Below are positions 25,141 through 34,014 of a stretch of DNA of 64,000 bases, one piece after another. This DNA is from Homoserinimonas aerilata. Its GTDB lineage: Bacteria > Actinomycetota > Actinomycetes > Actinomycetales > Microbacteriaceae. How positions within the stretch are numbered: the first letter of the stretch is position 1; every line of letters starts with the position of its first letter. A model generated the notes under the pieces. That model was not told where the DNA came from. It saw nothing but the letters and a program-made list of their open reading frames with translations, and did no database searches. Where the stretch lies: positions 496,001 through 560,000 of the forward strand of contig NZ_VFOM01000001.1 of the NCBI RefSeq assembly GCF_006716125.1, in the 5' to 3' direction. Made by a program: the position numbers and the translations under genes.

Positions 25141-26949
25141 GTGATGAAGCGGCTGATGATCCTCCTGCGTACCCTGCGCGCGGTCACCTTTGACTCCGTG
25201 CTGGTGCGCCTGCTGCCGACGGCGCTGCTGTTCGTGGTGGCGCTCGTCGTCGCGGTGGTCGTACCCGAGTTCGAGCTGCTCGACGGGCTGGCCGTCTGGC
25301 TCTCCTGCGTGTTCATGGCGCTCGCCGTCGTGCTGGCCGTGCTCTACTCGCTGCGCCCGAACATGCACTGGGTGCAGTTGGTGCCGCTGGTGGCGATGCT
25401 CGCGATCGCGGTGGCGCGGGTGGGCATCGGCTCCTTCATGACGCCCGTTCTGGTGCTTCCGATCATCTGGTTGGCGACGTCGGAGGGCGTGCGCTGGGTC
25501 GTCGTGGCGGGGCTGGCTGCTGTGGGGGCGCTCGCGCTGGAATTCACCTGGCCAGGGGCATCCGTCGGCTCCATCGAGGGGATGCTTTCGGTCGTGTTCA
25601 CGCCGCTGGCGCTGATGATCGTGGCCGCGACCGTGAACCGTATCGCGGGGGAGAACAGGCGCAGCGCCTCGGTCAATGAGCAGTTGACGCGGCAGCGCGA
25701 GTCGATGCTGGATGAGGCGGTCGACCTGGTCGGGCAGCTGCGCGCGAACGAGGCGCAGCTGAAGGAGAACGAGGGTCGTCTGCAGGCCTCAGGGCATCTG
25801 TTGCGCAGCGTGCTCGACTCGGTGAGTCGCCAGTCGGTGATCGGCACCGATCTGACGGGCCTCATCGATGTGTGGAACACGGGCGCCGAGACGATCCTCG
25901 GCCTGCGCGCGAAGGAGGCTGTCGGCTGGCGGCACATTCACGAGTTTCATCGCGGCGAGGAGCTCGACGACAGGGCCCGCGAGCTCGGCTACCCGGCGGG
26001 TGCGACCGTGCTGAATCCCGGCTTCTCCGCGCTGGTCGAGTATGCGCGGCTGGGCGGTTCGGAGGATCGCGACTGGCACTATGTGCGCGACGACGGCTCG
26101 GCCACCCCCGTGCATGTGACGGTCACGCCGCGCGTCGATGAGAACGGCCGTACGGTGGGGTACATCTTCGTCGGAACCGACATCAGCGAACGCAAGGAGC
26201 TGTCGCGTCTGCAGGACGAGTTCGTGGGTCTGGTGTCGCATGAGCTGCGTACCCCGATCAGTTCGATTCTCGGTTATCTCGAGTTGATGCGCGACGACAC
26301 GGATGCGCCCCTCTCGGACGAGCAGCGGCACTATCTCGGCGTTGCGGAACGCAACGCGCACAGGCTTCTGAGGCTCGTCGGTGACCTGCTGTTCACAGCA
26401 CAGGTGACGGCCCACAAGTTCCCGATCGAGGCGGCCGAGGTCGACGTGAACGCGCTCGTCGAGGCCGCAGTGGAATCGGCCAGGCCAGTGTCGAAGCGCG
26501 GTAATGTCCTTCTGCTGTCGAAGCCTGCCGCCGCCGCGCCGATCGTGCACGGCGACGCGACCCGCATCGCGCAGGCCTGCGACAACCTGCTGTCGAACGC
26601 CATCAAGTTCACGCCGCGCGGCGGCACCGTGACGGTCTCGGTCTCTGTGACCTCAGGGGCGGAGGGTTCATTCGCGAGGGTCGCGGTGCGCGACACGGGC
26701 ATGGGCATCCCGCCCGATGAGATCGCCCAGCTGTCGACGCGCTTCTTCCGCGCATCCACTGCCACGCGCAGCGCGGTGCAGGGGGTGGGGCTCGGCCTCA
26801 GCATCACGAAGGCGATCGTGACGGCCCATGGCGGCGAGCTGTCGGCCGACAGTGAGGTGGGCGTCGGCACGACGTTCGCGTTCACGCTTCCGCTGCTGCG
26901 GGTCGGCGAGACCGAGTCCGATGGCAGGCAGGTGCACGAGGCGTCCTGA
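25141..26949 (+). CDS. Membrane PAS-domain histidine kinase, partner of the RR-deacetylase
   Basis: About 602 residues: six or so N-terminal helices (25-165), a coiled-coil-like linker (175-215), a PAS domain (about 220-350, ending VGTDISERKE), a HisKA domain with His367 (VSHELRTPISS), and an HATPase domain (DNLLSNAIKFTPRGG, DTGMGIPPDE, GVGLGLSITKAIVTAHGG). It starts at GTG 25141 or ATG 25144. The layout, with a membrane-embedded sensor and no large external loop, suggests it senses the membrane or a small molecule. Its position implies it phosphorylates Asp55 of the RR-deacetylase. Confidence 0.9.
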   Translation: MMKRLMILLRTLRAVTFDSVLVRLLPTALLFVVALVVAVVVPEFELLDGLAVWLSCVFMALAVVLAVLYSLRPNMHWVQLVPLVAMLAIAVARVGIGSFMTPVLVLPIIWLATSEGVRWVVVAGLAAVGALALEFTWPGASVGSIEGMLSVVFTPLALMIVAATVNRIAGENRRSASVNEQLTRQRESMLDEAVDLVGQLRANEAQLKENEGRLQASGHLLRSVLDSVSRQSVIGTDLTGLIDVWNTGAETILGLRAKEAVGWRHIHEFHRGEELDDRARELGYPAGATVLNPGFSALVEYARLGGSEDRDWHYVRDDGSATPVHVTVTPRVDENGRTVGYIFVGTDISERKELSRLQDEFVGLVSHELRTPISSILGYLELMRDDTDAPLSDEQRHYLGVAERNAHRLLRLVGDLLFTAQVTAHKFPIEAAEVDVNALVEAAVESARPVSKRGNVLLLSKPAAAAPIVHGDATRIAQACDNLLSNAIKFTPRGGTVTVSVSVTSGAEGSFARVAVRDTGMGIPPDEIAQLSTRFFRASTATRSAVQGVGLGLSITKAIVTAHGGELSADSEVGVGTTFAFTLPLLRVGETESDGRQVHEAS

Positions 26950-26969
26950 CCGGATGTCGGTGCCGGGGC

Positions 26970-28184
26970 TCAGGCTCGGCGCAGCTGCTGCAGCTGGGCG
27001 GATGCCCTGCGCAGCACCTCCTTCTGCTTGCAGAACGCGAAGCGCACGAGCGATTCGTGGCCTGCACGGTTCTGGGGGCGCACGAACGCGGTGATGGGCA
27101 CAGCGGCGACCCCCACGAGCTCCGGCATGCGGAGGCAGAGTTCCTGGGCATCGTCGAAGCCGAGAGGCGAGGCATCCGCGACGATGAAGTAGCCTGCGCT
27201 GGGCGTCATGACCGTGAATCCGGATGCTCTGAGACCGTCAGCGAGGATGTCGCGTTTGGCGCGCAGCCCCTCCCTGAGGTCGGTGAAGAAGTCGTCGCCG
27301 AGCCCGAGTCCGGCGGCGATGGCCGGTTGGAAGGGCGCGGCGTTGCTGTACGTGAGGTACTGCTTGACGGCGAGCACGGCGCTCAGCAGTTCGCGGGGGC
27401 CTGTCGCCCAGCCGACCTTCCAGCCGGTGGTGCTGAACGTCTTGCCGCCGCTCGAAATGCTGATCGTGCGCTCGCGGGCGCCCGGCAGTGAGGCGATGGG
27501 TGTGTGCGGCGCGTCGAAGGTGAGGTGCTCGTACACCTCGTCGGTGACGATGACGGCGTCGTGCTCATGGGCGAGCTCGACGATCAGTTCGAGCGTCTCG
27601 CGGCTGAAGGTGGCACCGGTGGGATTGTGCGGGTCGTTGATGAGGATGATGCGGGTGCGATCGGTGACGGCCGCCCGCAGCTCGTCCAGATCGGGCTGGA
27701 AGTCGGGTGCGCGCAGCGGCACCGTGCGGTGGATGGCCCTGCCGAGCGCGATGGCTGCGGCGTAGGAGTCGTAGAACGGTTCGAAGGTGACGACCTCGTC
27801 GCCGTCGTCGGTGAGCGCGAGGATGGTGGCGGCGAGGGCCTCTGTGGCGCCCGCGGTCACGAGCACCTCCGTGTCGGGGTCGAGCTCGATGCCGTAGAAG
27901 CGCTCCTGGTGGGCGGCGATCGCGGCCCTCAGCACGGGGTTGCCGATTCCGGGCGGGTACTGGTTGGTGCCGTCGCCGATGGCACGTTTGGCGGCGGCGA
28001 GAACCTCTGCGGGGCCGTCGCCGTCGGGAAAGCCCTGGCCCAGGTTGATCGCGCCGGTGCGCGTGGCGAGTGCTGTCATCTCGGCGAAGACGGTCTGATT
28101 CAGTGTTCCGTCGTCCGAGAGCAGCATGGCGCCCTCCGCGGTGCGCGCCCACGCGCCGCTGACCCTGCTGCCCGTGGCCGTCAT
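26970..28184 (-). CDS. PLP-dependent class I/II aminotransferase
   Basis: A 404-residue fold-type I aminotransferase. The PLP lysine is Lys248 in SISSGGKTFSTTGWKVGW; Asn187 (DPHNPTG), Asp215 and Tyr218 (VTDEVYEH) complete the cofactor site, and INLGQGFPD is the N-terminal hallmark. It resembles the glutamine transaminase K / kynurenine / methionine aminotransferase group (YbdL-like) and also N-succinyldiaminopimelate aminotransferases, so the substrate is not fixed. ATG 28184. It converges with the kinase (20-base gap). Confidence 0.85.
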   Translation of the reverse strand: MTATGSRVSGAWARTAEGAMLLSDDGTLNQTVFAEMTALATRTGAINLGQGFPDGDGPAEVLAAAKRAIGDGTNQYPPGIGNPVLRAAIAAHQERFYGIELDPDTEVLVTAGATEALAATILALTDDGDEVVTFEPFYDSYAAAIALGRAIHRTVPLRAPDFQPDLDELRAAVTDRTRIILINDPHNPTGATFSRETLELIVELAHEHDAVIVTDEVYEHLTFDAPHTPIASLPGARERTISISSGGKTFSTTGWKVGWATGPRELLSAVLAVKQYLTYSNAAPFQPAIAAGLGLGDDFFTDLREGLRAKRDILADGLRASGFTVMTPSAGYFIVADASPLGFDDAQELCLRMPELVGVAAVPITAFVRPQNRAGHESLVRFAFCKQKEVLRRASAQLQQLRRA

Positions 28185-28350
28185 GATGTCGCCGCCTTCG
28201 CCATACTTGACAGGGTACTGCGGGGGAATCTTCGGCCGGTTGCGGCGTTACACCCCACGTCAGGAACAAGGGTCGGCAGGCTCGAAGCCAGCGCATAGAA
28301 ATCGCACAGCTTCGGGATGGATGCTGGCTTCGCTTTGGAAGGAGCATCCC

Positions 28351-29781
28351 ATGACCGACAACCCCACTGAGGCCCCGAAGCCCGCCGATGACGCAGACAA
28401 GGACACGACCGTGGTCCCCGAGAGCGCAACCCCCGCGTCACCTGAGCCCCTCGCATCCGCCTCTGTCGCATCCGAGCCCGTCCCGTCCGCCACCGCGGCC
28501 GAGGGTGTTCCCGCTGCTGAGGCCGGCGCCGCGTTCGTGAGGCCTGAGGCCGCACCGAAGCGCCGCACTGCGGGTGTCGGCTTGGTCGCCGCTGTCGCCA
28601 TCGCCGCTCTCGTCGGGGGAGCGGTCGGCGGCATCGGGGTGTACGCGCTCGTCGGAAACGACGGCGGCACCCCGGTCGCCGGCTCCGGCACGGTGGGCAC
28701 CAATCTGATGGTCAATGACGTCGACACGGCCACCGTGGTCACCGGCGTCGCCGCATCCGTCGCCCCCTCTGTTGTGACGCTGTCGGTCACCGGCGGCACG
28801 GCGGCGGGCACCGGCTCGGGCGTCGTGCTGAGCGAGGACGGCTACATTCTCACCAACGCCCATGTGGCCACCCTCGAGGGGGCGACATCCGAACCCACCA
28901 TCAAGGTGCAGACCTATGATGGGCGGCTCTTCGACGCGAAGCTTGTGGGCAGCGACCCCATCGCCGATCTCGCAGTTGTCAAGATCGACAGCGATGTCGT
29001 GTTCCAGCCTGCCGATTTCGCCAACTCCGGCAAGTTGAACGTCGGCGACACGGCGATCGCCATCGGCGCCCCCCTCGGGCTGAGCAACACGGTGACGAGC
29101 GGCGTCGTGAGCGCCCTCAACCGCAGCATCACGGTGGCTTCCTCTGCGGTGCCAGACAAGGCAGCTGAGGGTGACACGACGGCACCCGACGGCAATGGCT
29201 ATGACCCGTTCGGCCCGTGGCGCTTCGACAACGGTCAGGGCGACAGCGGCAGCAGCGCGCCCGTCTCCTCGGTGATCTCTCTTCCGGTGATCCAGACGGA
29301 TGCCGCCATCAACCCCGGCAACTCGGGCGGCGCGCTGCTCAACGACGATGGCAAGGTCATTGGCATCAACGTGGCCATCGCGAGCACGGGCAGCAGTTCC
29401 TCGTCGGGCGCCGGCAACATCGGCGTCGGCTTCGCCATCCCGGCGAACTACGCCAAGCGTGTCGCGTTCGAGATCATCGACAGCGGCACGGCGACACACG
29501 GCCTGCTCGGCGCGACGGTGGCGGATGTCACCGAGGTGCAGGAGCTCGCCGACAGCTCGGTCGTCGGTGCGGCGATCGACAGCGTCTCCTCCGGCGGGGC
29601 CGCAGCGGCCGCAGGGCTCAAGAAGGGCGACGTCGTCACCTCATTCAACGGCCTGCCCATCACCGGCAAGACCGATCTGACGGCTCAGGTCCGCGTGCTC
29701 GCGGGCGGCGACAAGGCCGAGATCGTCTACGTGCGCGGAGGCAAGAGCTACACCGAGAGCGTCACGCTGGGTTCGCTCTAG
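28351..29781 (+). CDS. HtrA/DegP-like membrane-anchored serine protease with PDZ domain
   Basis: A 476-residue protease: a Pro/Ala/Glu-rich cytoplasmic tail (1-70), one helix (about 74-101), a trypsin-like domain with triad His171 (LTNAHVA), Asp206 (IADLAVVKI) and Ser325 (NPGNSGGALL), and a C-terminal PDZ domain (about 385-472, GLKKGDVVTSFNG). It acts outside the membrane in protein quality control. ATG 28351 follows GGAAGGAG. An Asp/Gly-rich insert (about 270-305) precedes the catalytic Ser. Confidence 0.92.
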   Translation: MTDNPTEAPKPADDADKDTTVVPESATPASPEPLASASVASEPVPSATAAEGVPAAEAGAAFVRPEAAPKRRTAGVGLVAAVAIAALVGGAVGGIGVYALVGNDGGTPVAGSGTVGTNLMVNDVDTATVVTGVAASVAPSVVTLSVTGGTAAGTGSGVVLSEDGYILTNAHVATLEGATSEPTIKVQTYDGRLFDAKLVGSDPIADLAVVKIDSDVVFQPADFANSGKLNVGDTAIAIGAPLGLSNTVTSGVVSALNRSITVASSAVPDKAAEGDTTAPDGNGYDPFGPWRFDNGQGDSGSSAPVSSVISLPVIQTDAAINPGNSGGALLNDDGKVIGINVAIASTGSSSSSGAGNIGVGFAIPANYAKRVAFEIIDSGTATHGLLGATVADVTEVQELADSSVVGAAIDSVSSGGAAAAAGLKKGDVVTSFNGLPITGKTDLTAQVRVLAGGDKAEIVYVRGGKSYTESVTLGSL

Positions 29782-29791
29782 CGAAGCACCG

Positions 29792-29828
29792 AAAAGCCCC
29801 GACGGTCACGATGATCGTCGGGGCTTTT
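29792..29828 (+). terminator. Terminator after the HtrA-like gene
   Basis: A 13-bp perfect stem, AAAAGCCCCGACG against CGTCGGGGCTTTT, with an 11-base loop and an A/T-flanked form that can work in both directions. It begins 10 bases after the protease stop. Confidence 0.9.
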
Positions 29829-29901
29829 CGCATGCGTGCTCCGGATGCGCACAGTCGTGGGCTGCTAGGCTCAGCCGAGCTCTCCGCTAGTCTGGAGGGC
29901 C

Positions 29902-30957
29902 TTGGATTCGCCGATTCGACGACTGGACAGCATGGCGCGAGAGACCTCAGAGTACCCCGGTGTCTCGTATGTCATGCCCGTGCTCAACGAGGTGGATCAC
30001 ATCGAGGCCGCGGTGCTCAGCCTCACCGCCCAGGACTATCCGGGCGAATGCGAGATCGTGCTCGCGCTGGGCCCGAGCGTCGACGGCACCAACAGGGTCA
30101 TCGAGCAGCTCGCCGAGGCCGATCCGCGCATCCGCAGCATCCCCAATGAGCTCGGTTCAACACCGGGAGGGCTGAATGCGGCGATCAGGGCGTCGCACTT
30201 TCCGATCGTGGTGCGCGTCGACGCCCACTCGGTCCTGCCTGTCGACTACACGCGCATCGCCGTCGAGACGCTGCTGCGCACGGGGGCCGACAATGTCGGC
30301 GGCATCATGAAGGCTGAGGGCGTTACCGCCTTCGAGCGGGCCGTCGCCCACGCCTATGGGGCCCGCGCCGGTCTCGGCGGCACGCCGCACCACGTGGGAG
30401 GGCAGGAGGGCCCCACCGACACCGCCTACCTCGGCACCTTCCAGCGGCACCGCCTGCTCGAGGTCGGCCTCTTCGACGAGGGCATCAAGCGCGGTCAGGA
30501 CTGGGAGCTCAACAGGCGGCTGCGGGCAACCGGCGGAACCGTGTGGTTCACGCCGGAACTCACCGTCGTCTACCGACCGCGCTCCAGCGTGGTCAAACTC
30601 GTGCGGCAGTTCGTCGCCACCGGCATCTGGCGCGGCGAACTGGCCCGGCGCTTCACGCGGGAGAACGGCATCCGCTATTTCGTTCCTCCTGTCGCCGTTC
30701 TCGGCATCCTTCTCGGCATCGTGCTGGGCGTCATCGGGGCGGTCACCGCGAGCTGGCTCGTGTGGGCTTTCGCCGTGCCCGCCGTGTATGCGCTCTTCGT
30801 GCTCGGCGCGGCCGTCCCGGTGCTGCGATCGGAGGGGCCGCGCAGCGCCCTCTGGTATCTGCTCGTGCTGCCGTGCATCCATTTCGGGTGGGGCGCGGGC
30901 TTCGTGCTCGGCTTCCTCAAGCTCAGCCGCAACATCACGGCCCAGATCGGAAGATGA
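29902..30957 (+). CDS. GT2 glycosyltransferase with C-terminal membrane helices (ExoA-like)
   Basis: 351 residues: a GT-A domain (SYVMPVLNEVDHIEAAV at the start, VRVDAHS as the DxD-type site, TAYLGTFQRHRLLEVGLFDE and a QDWELNRRL motif), then three or four C-terminal helices from about residue 255. It resembles succinoglycan ExoA-like transferases and probably adds a sugar to a lipid-linked acceptor at the inner face of the membrane. TTG 29902 has GGAGG only three bases away; ATG 29932 is an alternative. It opens a four-gene surface-polymer run. Confidence 0.8.
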   Translation: MDSPIRRLDSMARETSEYPGVSYVMPVLNEVDHIEAAVLSLTAQDYPGECEIVLALGPSVDGTNRVIEQLAEADPRIRSIPNELGSTPGGLNAAIRASHFPIVVRVDAHSVLPVDYTRIAVETLLRTGADNVGGIMKAEGVTAFERAVAHAYGARAGLGGTPHHVGGQEGPTDTAYLGTFQRHRLLEVGLFDEGIKRGQDWELNRRLRATGGTVWFTPELTVVYRPRSSVVKLVRQFVATGIWRGELARRFTRENGIRYFVPPVAVLGILLGIVLGVIGAVTASWLVWAFAVPAVYALFVLGAAVPVLRSEGPRSALWYLLVLPCIHFGWGAGFVLGFLKLSRNITAQIGR

Positions 30958-31769
30958 CCATGAGCACCGAAGCACCACGAGGGCGGCCCTCCTCCATCGC
31001 TGAGCTGCGCGCCGTCGCGCAGCCGCCCGAGGTTCGGCTGCGTGCCAACGCCGAGCACTGGACGGCATCGCTCTATCTGCGCAATCTCTCGCCGTATCTC
31101 ACGTGGATGCTGCTCAAGACGAGCGTCTCCGCCAATGGCGTCACAGGGCTCATGATCCTCGTCGGCTGGTGCACGGCGTTCAGCCTGCTGGTTCCCGGTC
31201 TCGCGGGTGCGGCGCTCGCGCTCGTCATGGGGCAGCTGCAGATGCTCGTCGACTGCTGCGACGGTGAGGTCGCGCGCTGGCGCGGAACGAGCTCGCCCGC
31301 AGGTGTCTTTCTCGACAAGGTGGGGCATTACACGACGGAGGGGCTGATCCCGATCGTGCTGGGCATCCGTGCCGCCGGCTTCCCGTTCGACGTTCCCGAG
31401 GACTTCTTCTGGACGACGCTCGGGTGCCTGCTCGCCGTGCTCATCATCCTCAACAAGGCCCTCAACGACATGGTGCATGTGGCGCGGGCCAACGCGGGGC
31501 TGCCGAAGCTCGCCGACCGCAAGGGCGAGTTGGAGCCCGACCGTCGCCTCGTCGCGAAGCTGCGCAGGGCGGCCCGTTTCGTGCCGTTCCACCGCCTGTA
31601 CCACTCGGTCGAGCTGACCATGCTCGCCTTCGCGGCCGCGATCGTCGGCCTCGCCATCGGTTCGGAACTCGCCGACAGGGTGCTCCTCGTTGCGCTCGTT
31701 CCCCTTGCCGCGCTTGCCCTCGCGGGCCACTTCGTGGCGATCATGGCGTCCAAGCGGGTGCGGGCATAG
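30954..31769 (+). CDS. CDP-alcohol phosphotransferase with altered last motif residue
   Basis: 271 residues with about six helices. The CDP-alcohol phosphotransferase motif is Asp100-x2-Asp103-Gly104-x2-Ala107-Arg108-x8-Gly117-x3-Asp121-x3-His125. The eighth signature residue, normally the Asp that acts as catalytic base, is His here. Family enzymes move a phospho-alcohol from CDP to a second alcohol. The ATG at 30954 overlaps the GT2 stop (ATGA), which links it to polymer synthesis rather than bulk phospholipid. The C-terminal basic loop (RKGELEPDRRLVAKLRR) is unusual. Confidence 0.85.
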   Translation: MTMSTEAPRGRPSSIAELRAVAQPPEVRLRANAEHWTASLYLRNLSPYLTWMLLKTSVSANGVTGLMILVGWCTAFSLLVPGLAGAALALVMGQLQMLVDCCDGEVARWRGTSSPAGVFLDKVGHYTTEGLIPIVLGIRAAGFPFDVPEDFFWTTLGCLLAVLIILNKALNDMVHVARANAGLPKLADRKGELEPDRRLVAKLRRAARFVPFHRLYHSVELTMLAFAAAIVGLAIGSELADRVLLVALVPLAALALAGHFVAIMASKRVRA

Positions 31770-31771
31770 TC

Positions 31772-32644
31772 GTGCAGAAGCTGCCGACCGTCGGCGTGGT
31801 GGTGCTCACGCAGGGCACCAGACCCGACGACCTCATGCGCGGGCTCGAGAGCGTGCTCGCGCAGCAGGGCGTCGCGCTCGATGTCGTCGTCGTCGGCAAC
31901 GGCTGGCAGCCCACAGGGCTCCCCGAGGGTGTGCGGGCTCACGGCCTGCCCGAGAATCTCGGCATCCCGGCGGGCCGCAATCGTGGCGTCGAGCAGGTGT
32001 CGGGGGAGTGGCTGTTCTTCCTCGACGACGACGCGAGCGTGCCGTCGCCAGATTTTGTGACGGATGCGATCCGCCTGATGGTCGCGGACCCCACGATCGG
32101 CCTCGTCCAGCCGCGTGTCGTCGACCCCTCTGGCGTGACGAACCCCCGTCGCTGGGTTCCGCGCATCCGCAAGGGTGACCCCACCGAGTCGAGCCCGGTC
32201 TTCTCCGTCTGGGAGGGGGCGCTCGTCATGCCGCGTGCCGTGTTCGACAGGACGGGCGGATGGGCGGAGCCGTTCTTCTACGCGCACGAGGGAATCGAGC
32301 TGGCCTGGCGGGTGTGGGATCAGGGCCTGCGCAGCTGGTACGCGGGCGAGCTCGTGGCCCATCATCCTGCGATCGAACCGAGCAGGCACGACTACTACTA
32401 CCGGCTCAACGCCCGCAACCGCGTGTGGTTGGCGAAGCGCAATCTGCCGTGGGTGTTCGCCGTTCTGTATGTGGGCTCGTGGACGGGCATCCAACTGCTG
32501 CGCTGGGCGCGGCAGCCCCGGCTGCTCGCCGCCTGGTTCGCGGGCTGGCGCGAGGGCTGGCGTGAGCCTGCGGGCGAGCGCCGCCCTATCGGCTGGGTAA
32601 CGGTTTGGCGCATGACGCGTTCAGGGCGGCCGCCCATCGTCTGA
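31772..32644 (+). CDS. GT2 glycosyltransferase (rhamnosyl/galactofuranosyl-like)
   Basis: A 290-residue soluble-type GT-A enzyme: nucleotide-binding start VGVVVLTQGTRPDDL, DxD site FFLDDDASVPS, acceptor-side motif WAEPFFYAHEGIELAWR, and RHDYYYRLNARNRVW. It resembles transferases of cell-wall polysaccharide clusters; the sugar is not assignable. GTG 31772 lies 2 bases after the stop of the preceding gene, so the two are coupled. Confidence 0.78.
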   Translation: MQKLPTVGVVVLTQGTRPDDLMRGLESVLAQQGVALDVVVVGNGWQPTGLPEGVRAHGLPENLGIPAGRNRGVEQVSGEWLFFLDDDASVPSPDFVTDAIRLMVADPTIGLVQPRVVDPSGVTNPRRWVPRIRKGDPTESSPVFSVWEGALVMPRAVFDRTGGWAEPFFYAHEGIELAWRVWDQGLRSWYAGELVAHHPAIEPSRHDYYYRLNARNRVWLAKRNLPWVFAVLYVGSWTGIQLLRWARQPRLLAAWFAGWREGWREPAGERRPIGWVTVWRMTRSGRPPIV

Positions 32645-32662
32645 GGCTGATTTAATGGGTTG

Positions 32663-33955
32663 ATGCCCGTGATCAAAGACCTCAAGACGGCCCGGCGACT
32701 GGTCACGAGCCTCCTCCGTTCGCGTCGCACGCGCCATGAGTTGGCCCGCCGACTGCCGGGGGTCGCGTCGCCGCCGCCGCGGAGCATCCAGATCGCCGTG
32801 TATTTCGCGGATTCGCGCGTCAATCTGTACCAGATCCGGCAGTGGTATGGCCCTCTGGCGGCGTTGGCGAAGAAGTGGCCGGTCGCGATCATCTCGCGCT
32901 CGCCCAGCGCGATGCTGAAGCTCGCCGACGAGGCGCCTGTTCCGGTGCAGTACCTGCGCAAGGTGGCCGATCTGGAGCATTTCGTCGAGCAGCAGGACAT
33001 CAAGATCGTGTTCTACGTCAACCAGAACGCGCGCAACTTCCAGATGTTCCGCTACGGCCGCATGTGGCATGTTTTCATCAACCACGGTGAGAGCGACAAG
33101 ATGTACATGACGACCAACCAGTTCAAGGCCTACGACTACAGTTTCATCGCGGGTCGTGCAGCCTACGACAGGCTTCGCCAGAAGCTGTGGAACTTCGACG
33201 TCGACAACCGCACCATTCAGATCGGGCGCCCCCAGGCCGACCATTTCGCCGGCGAGCTGCCGTACACGCCCGATGATCGGGTCGTGGTGCTGTATTCGCC
33301 CACTTGGGAGGGCGACAGGGCGGCTGCCGCCTACGGTTCTGTCGCATCGCACGGGGTTGCGCTCAGTTCGGCCCTGCTGGCCGACCGCCGTTTTCGCCTC
33401 ATCTACCGGCCGCACCCCCGCAGCGGTGTCATCGATCCTGATTTCAAGCGCGCCAATGAGTCGATCATCGCCGAGATCGCGGCGGCGAACCAGGCTGATC
33501 CGTCGGCCCAGCACGTCTATGACGACGGCCCTTCGCTCGGCTGGCAGCTCGCCGCGGCGGATGTCGCGGTGACGGATGTCTCGGCGATGGTCTACGACAG
33601 GCTCGCGACGGGCAAACCGCTCATCGTGACCAGGCCTGTCTCTCCGCTGACCGACGTCGACGAGGCGGGCTTCCTGGGCGCTGCCGAATGGCTGACGGCG
33701 GATGCGGCGGGCGACATCATCGCGCAGGTCGAGCGGGTGCGCGGTGACGTCGAAGCGCTCGATCGCCTGCACTACTGGGTGGAACGGCACTTCGGTGACA
33801 CCTCGCCGGGTGCTGCGACGGCGCGATTCCATGACGCCGTCGAACGTCTTGTGGGAGTGTGGCACGAGCATGCGGCGATCCATCTGGGCGATCGCCAGAT
33901 GAGCGAGGCCGACCCCTTCGTCGACGACGATGACGAGGATCCGACGACCGAGTGA
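32663..33955 (+). CDS. CDP-glycerol glycerophosphotransferase-like (TagB/TagF) polymerase
   Basis: 430 residues with a GT-B-like fold of the teichoic-acid glycerophosphotransferase family. Visible motifs are WHVFINHGESDK, VVLYSPTWEGD, RLIYRPHPRSG and TDVSAMVYDRLATGKPL; the two His-containing motifs are characteristic of TagF active sites. An acidic tail (DPFVDDDDEDPTTE) ends it. It probably transfers glycerol- or another polyol-phosphate from a CDP donor to a wall polymer. ATG 32663 is 18 bases after the previous stop. Confidence 0.8.
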   Translation: MPVIKDLKTARRLVTSLLRSRRTRHELARRLPGVASPPPRSIQIAVYFADSRVNLYQIRQWYGPLAALAKKWPVAIISRSPSAMLKLADEAPVPVQYLRKVADLEHFVEQQDIKIVFYVNQNARNFQMFRYGRMWHVFINHGESDKMYMTTNQFKAYDYSFIAGRAAYDRLRQKLWNFDVDNRTIQIGRPQADHFAGELPYTPDDRVVVLYSPTWEGDRAAAAYGSVASHGVALSSALLADRRFRLIYRPHPRSGVIDPDFKRANESIIAEIAAANQADPSAQHVYDDGPSLGWQLAAADVAVTDVSAMVYDRLATGKPLIVTRPVSPLTDVDEAGFLGAAEWLTADAAGDIIAQVERVRGDVEALDRLHYWVERHFGDTSPGAATARFHDAVERLVGVWHEHAAIHLGDRQMSEADPFVDDDDEDPTTE

Positions 33956-34014
33956 GTGGCGCCGGAGCGCCGTGACTGGTCACTTCGTGCCCGAAGGTGG
34001 CATCCGTGGGGCGG

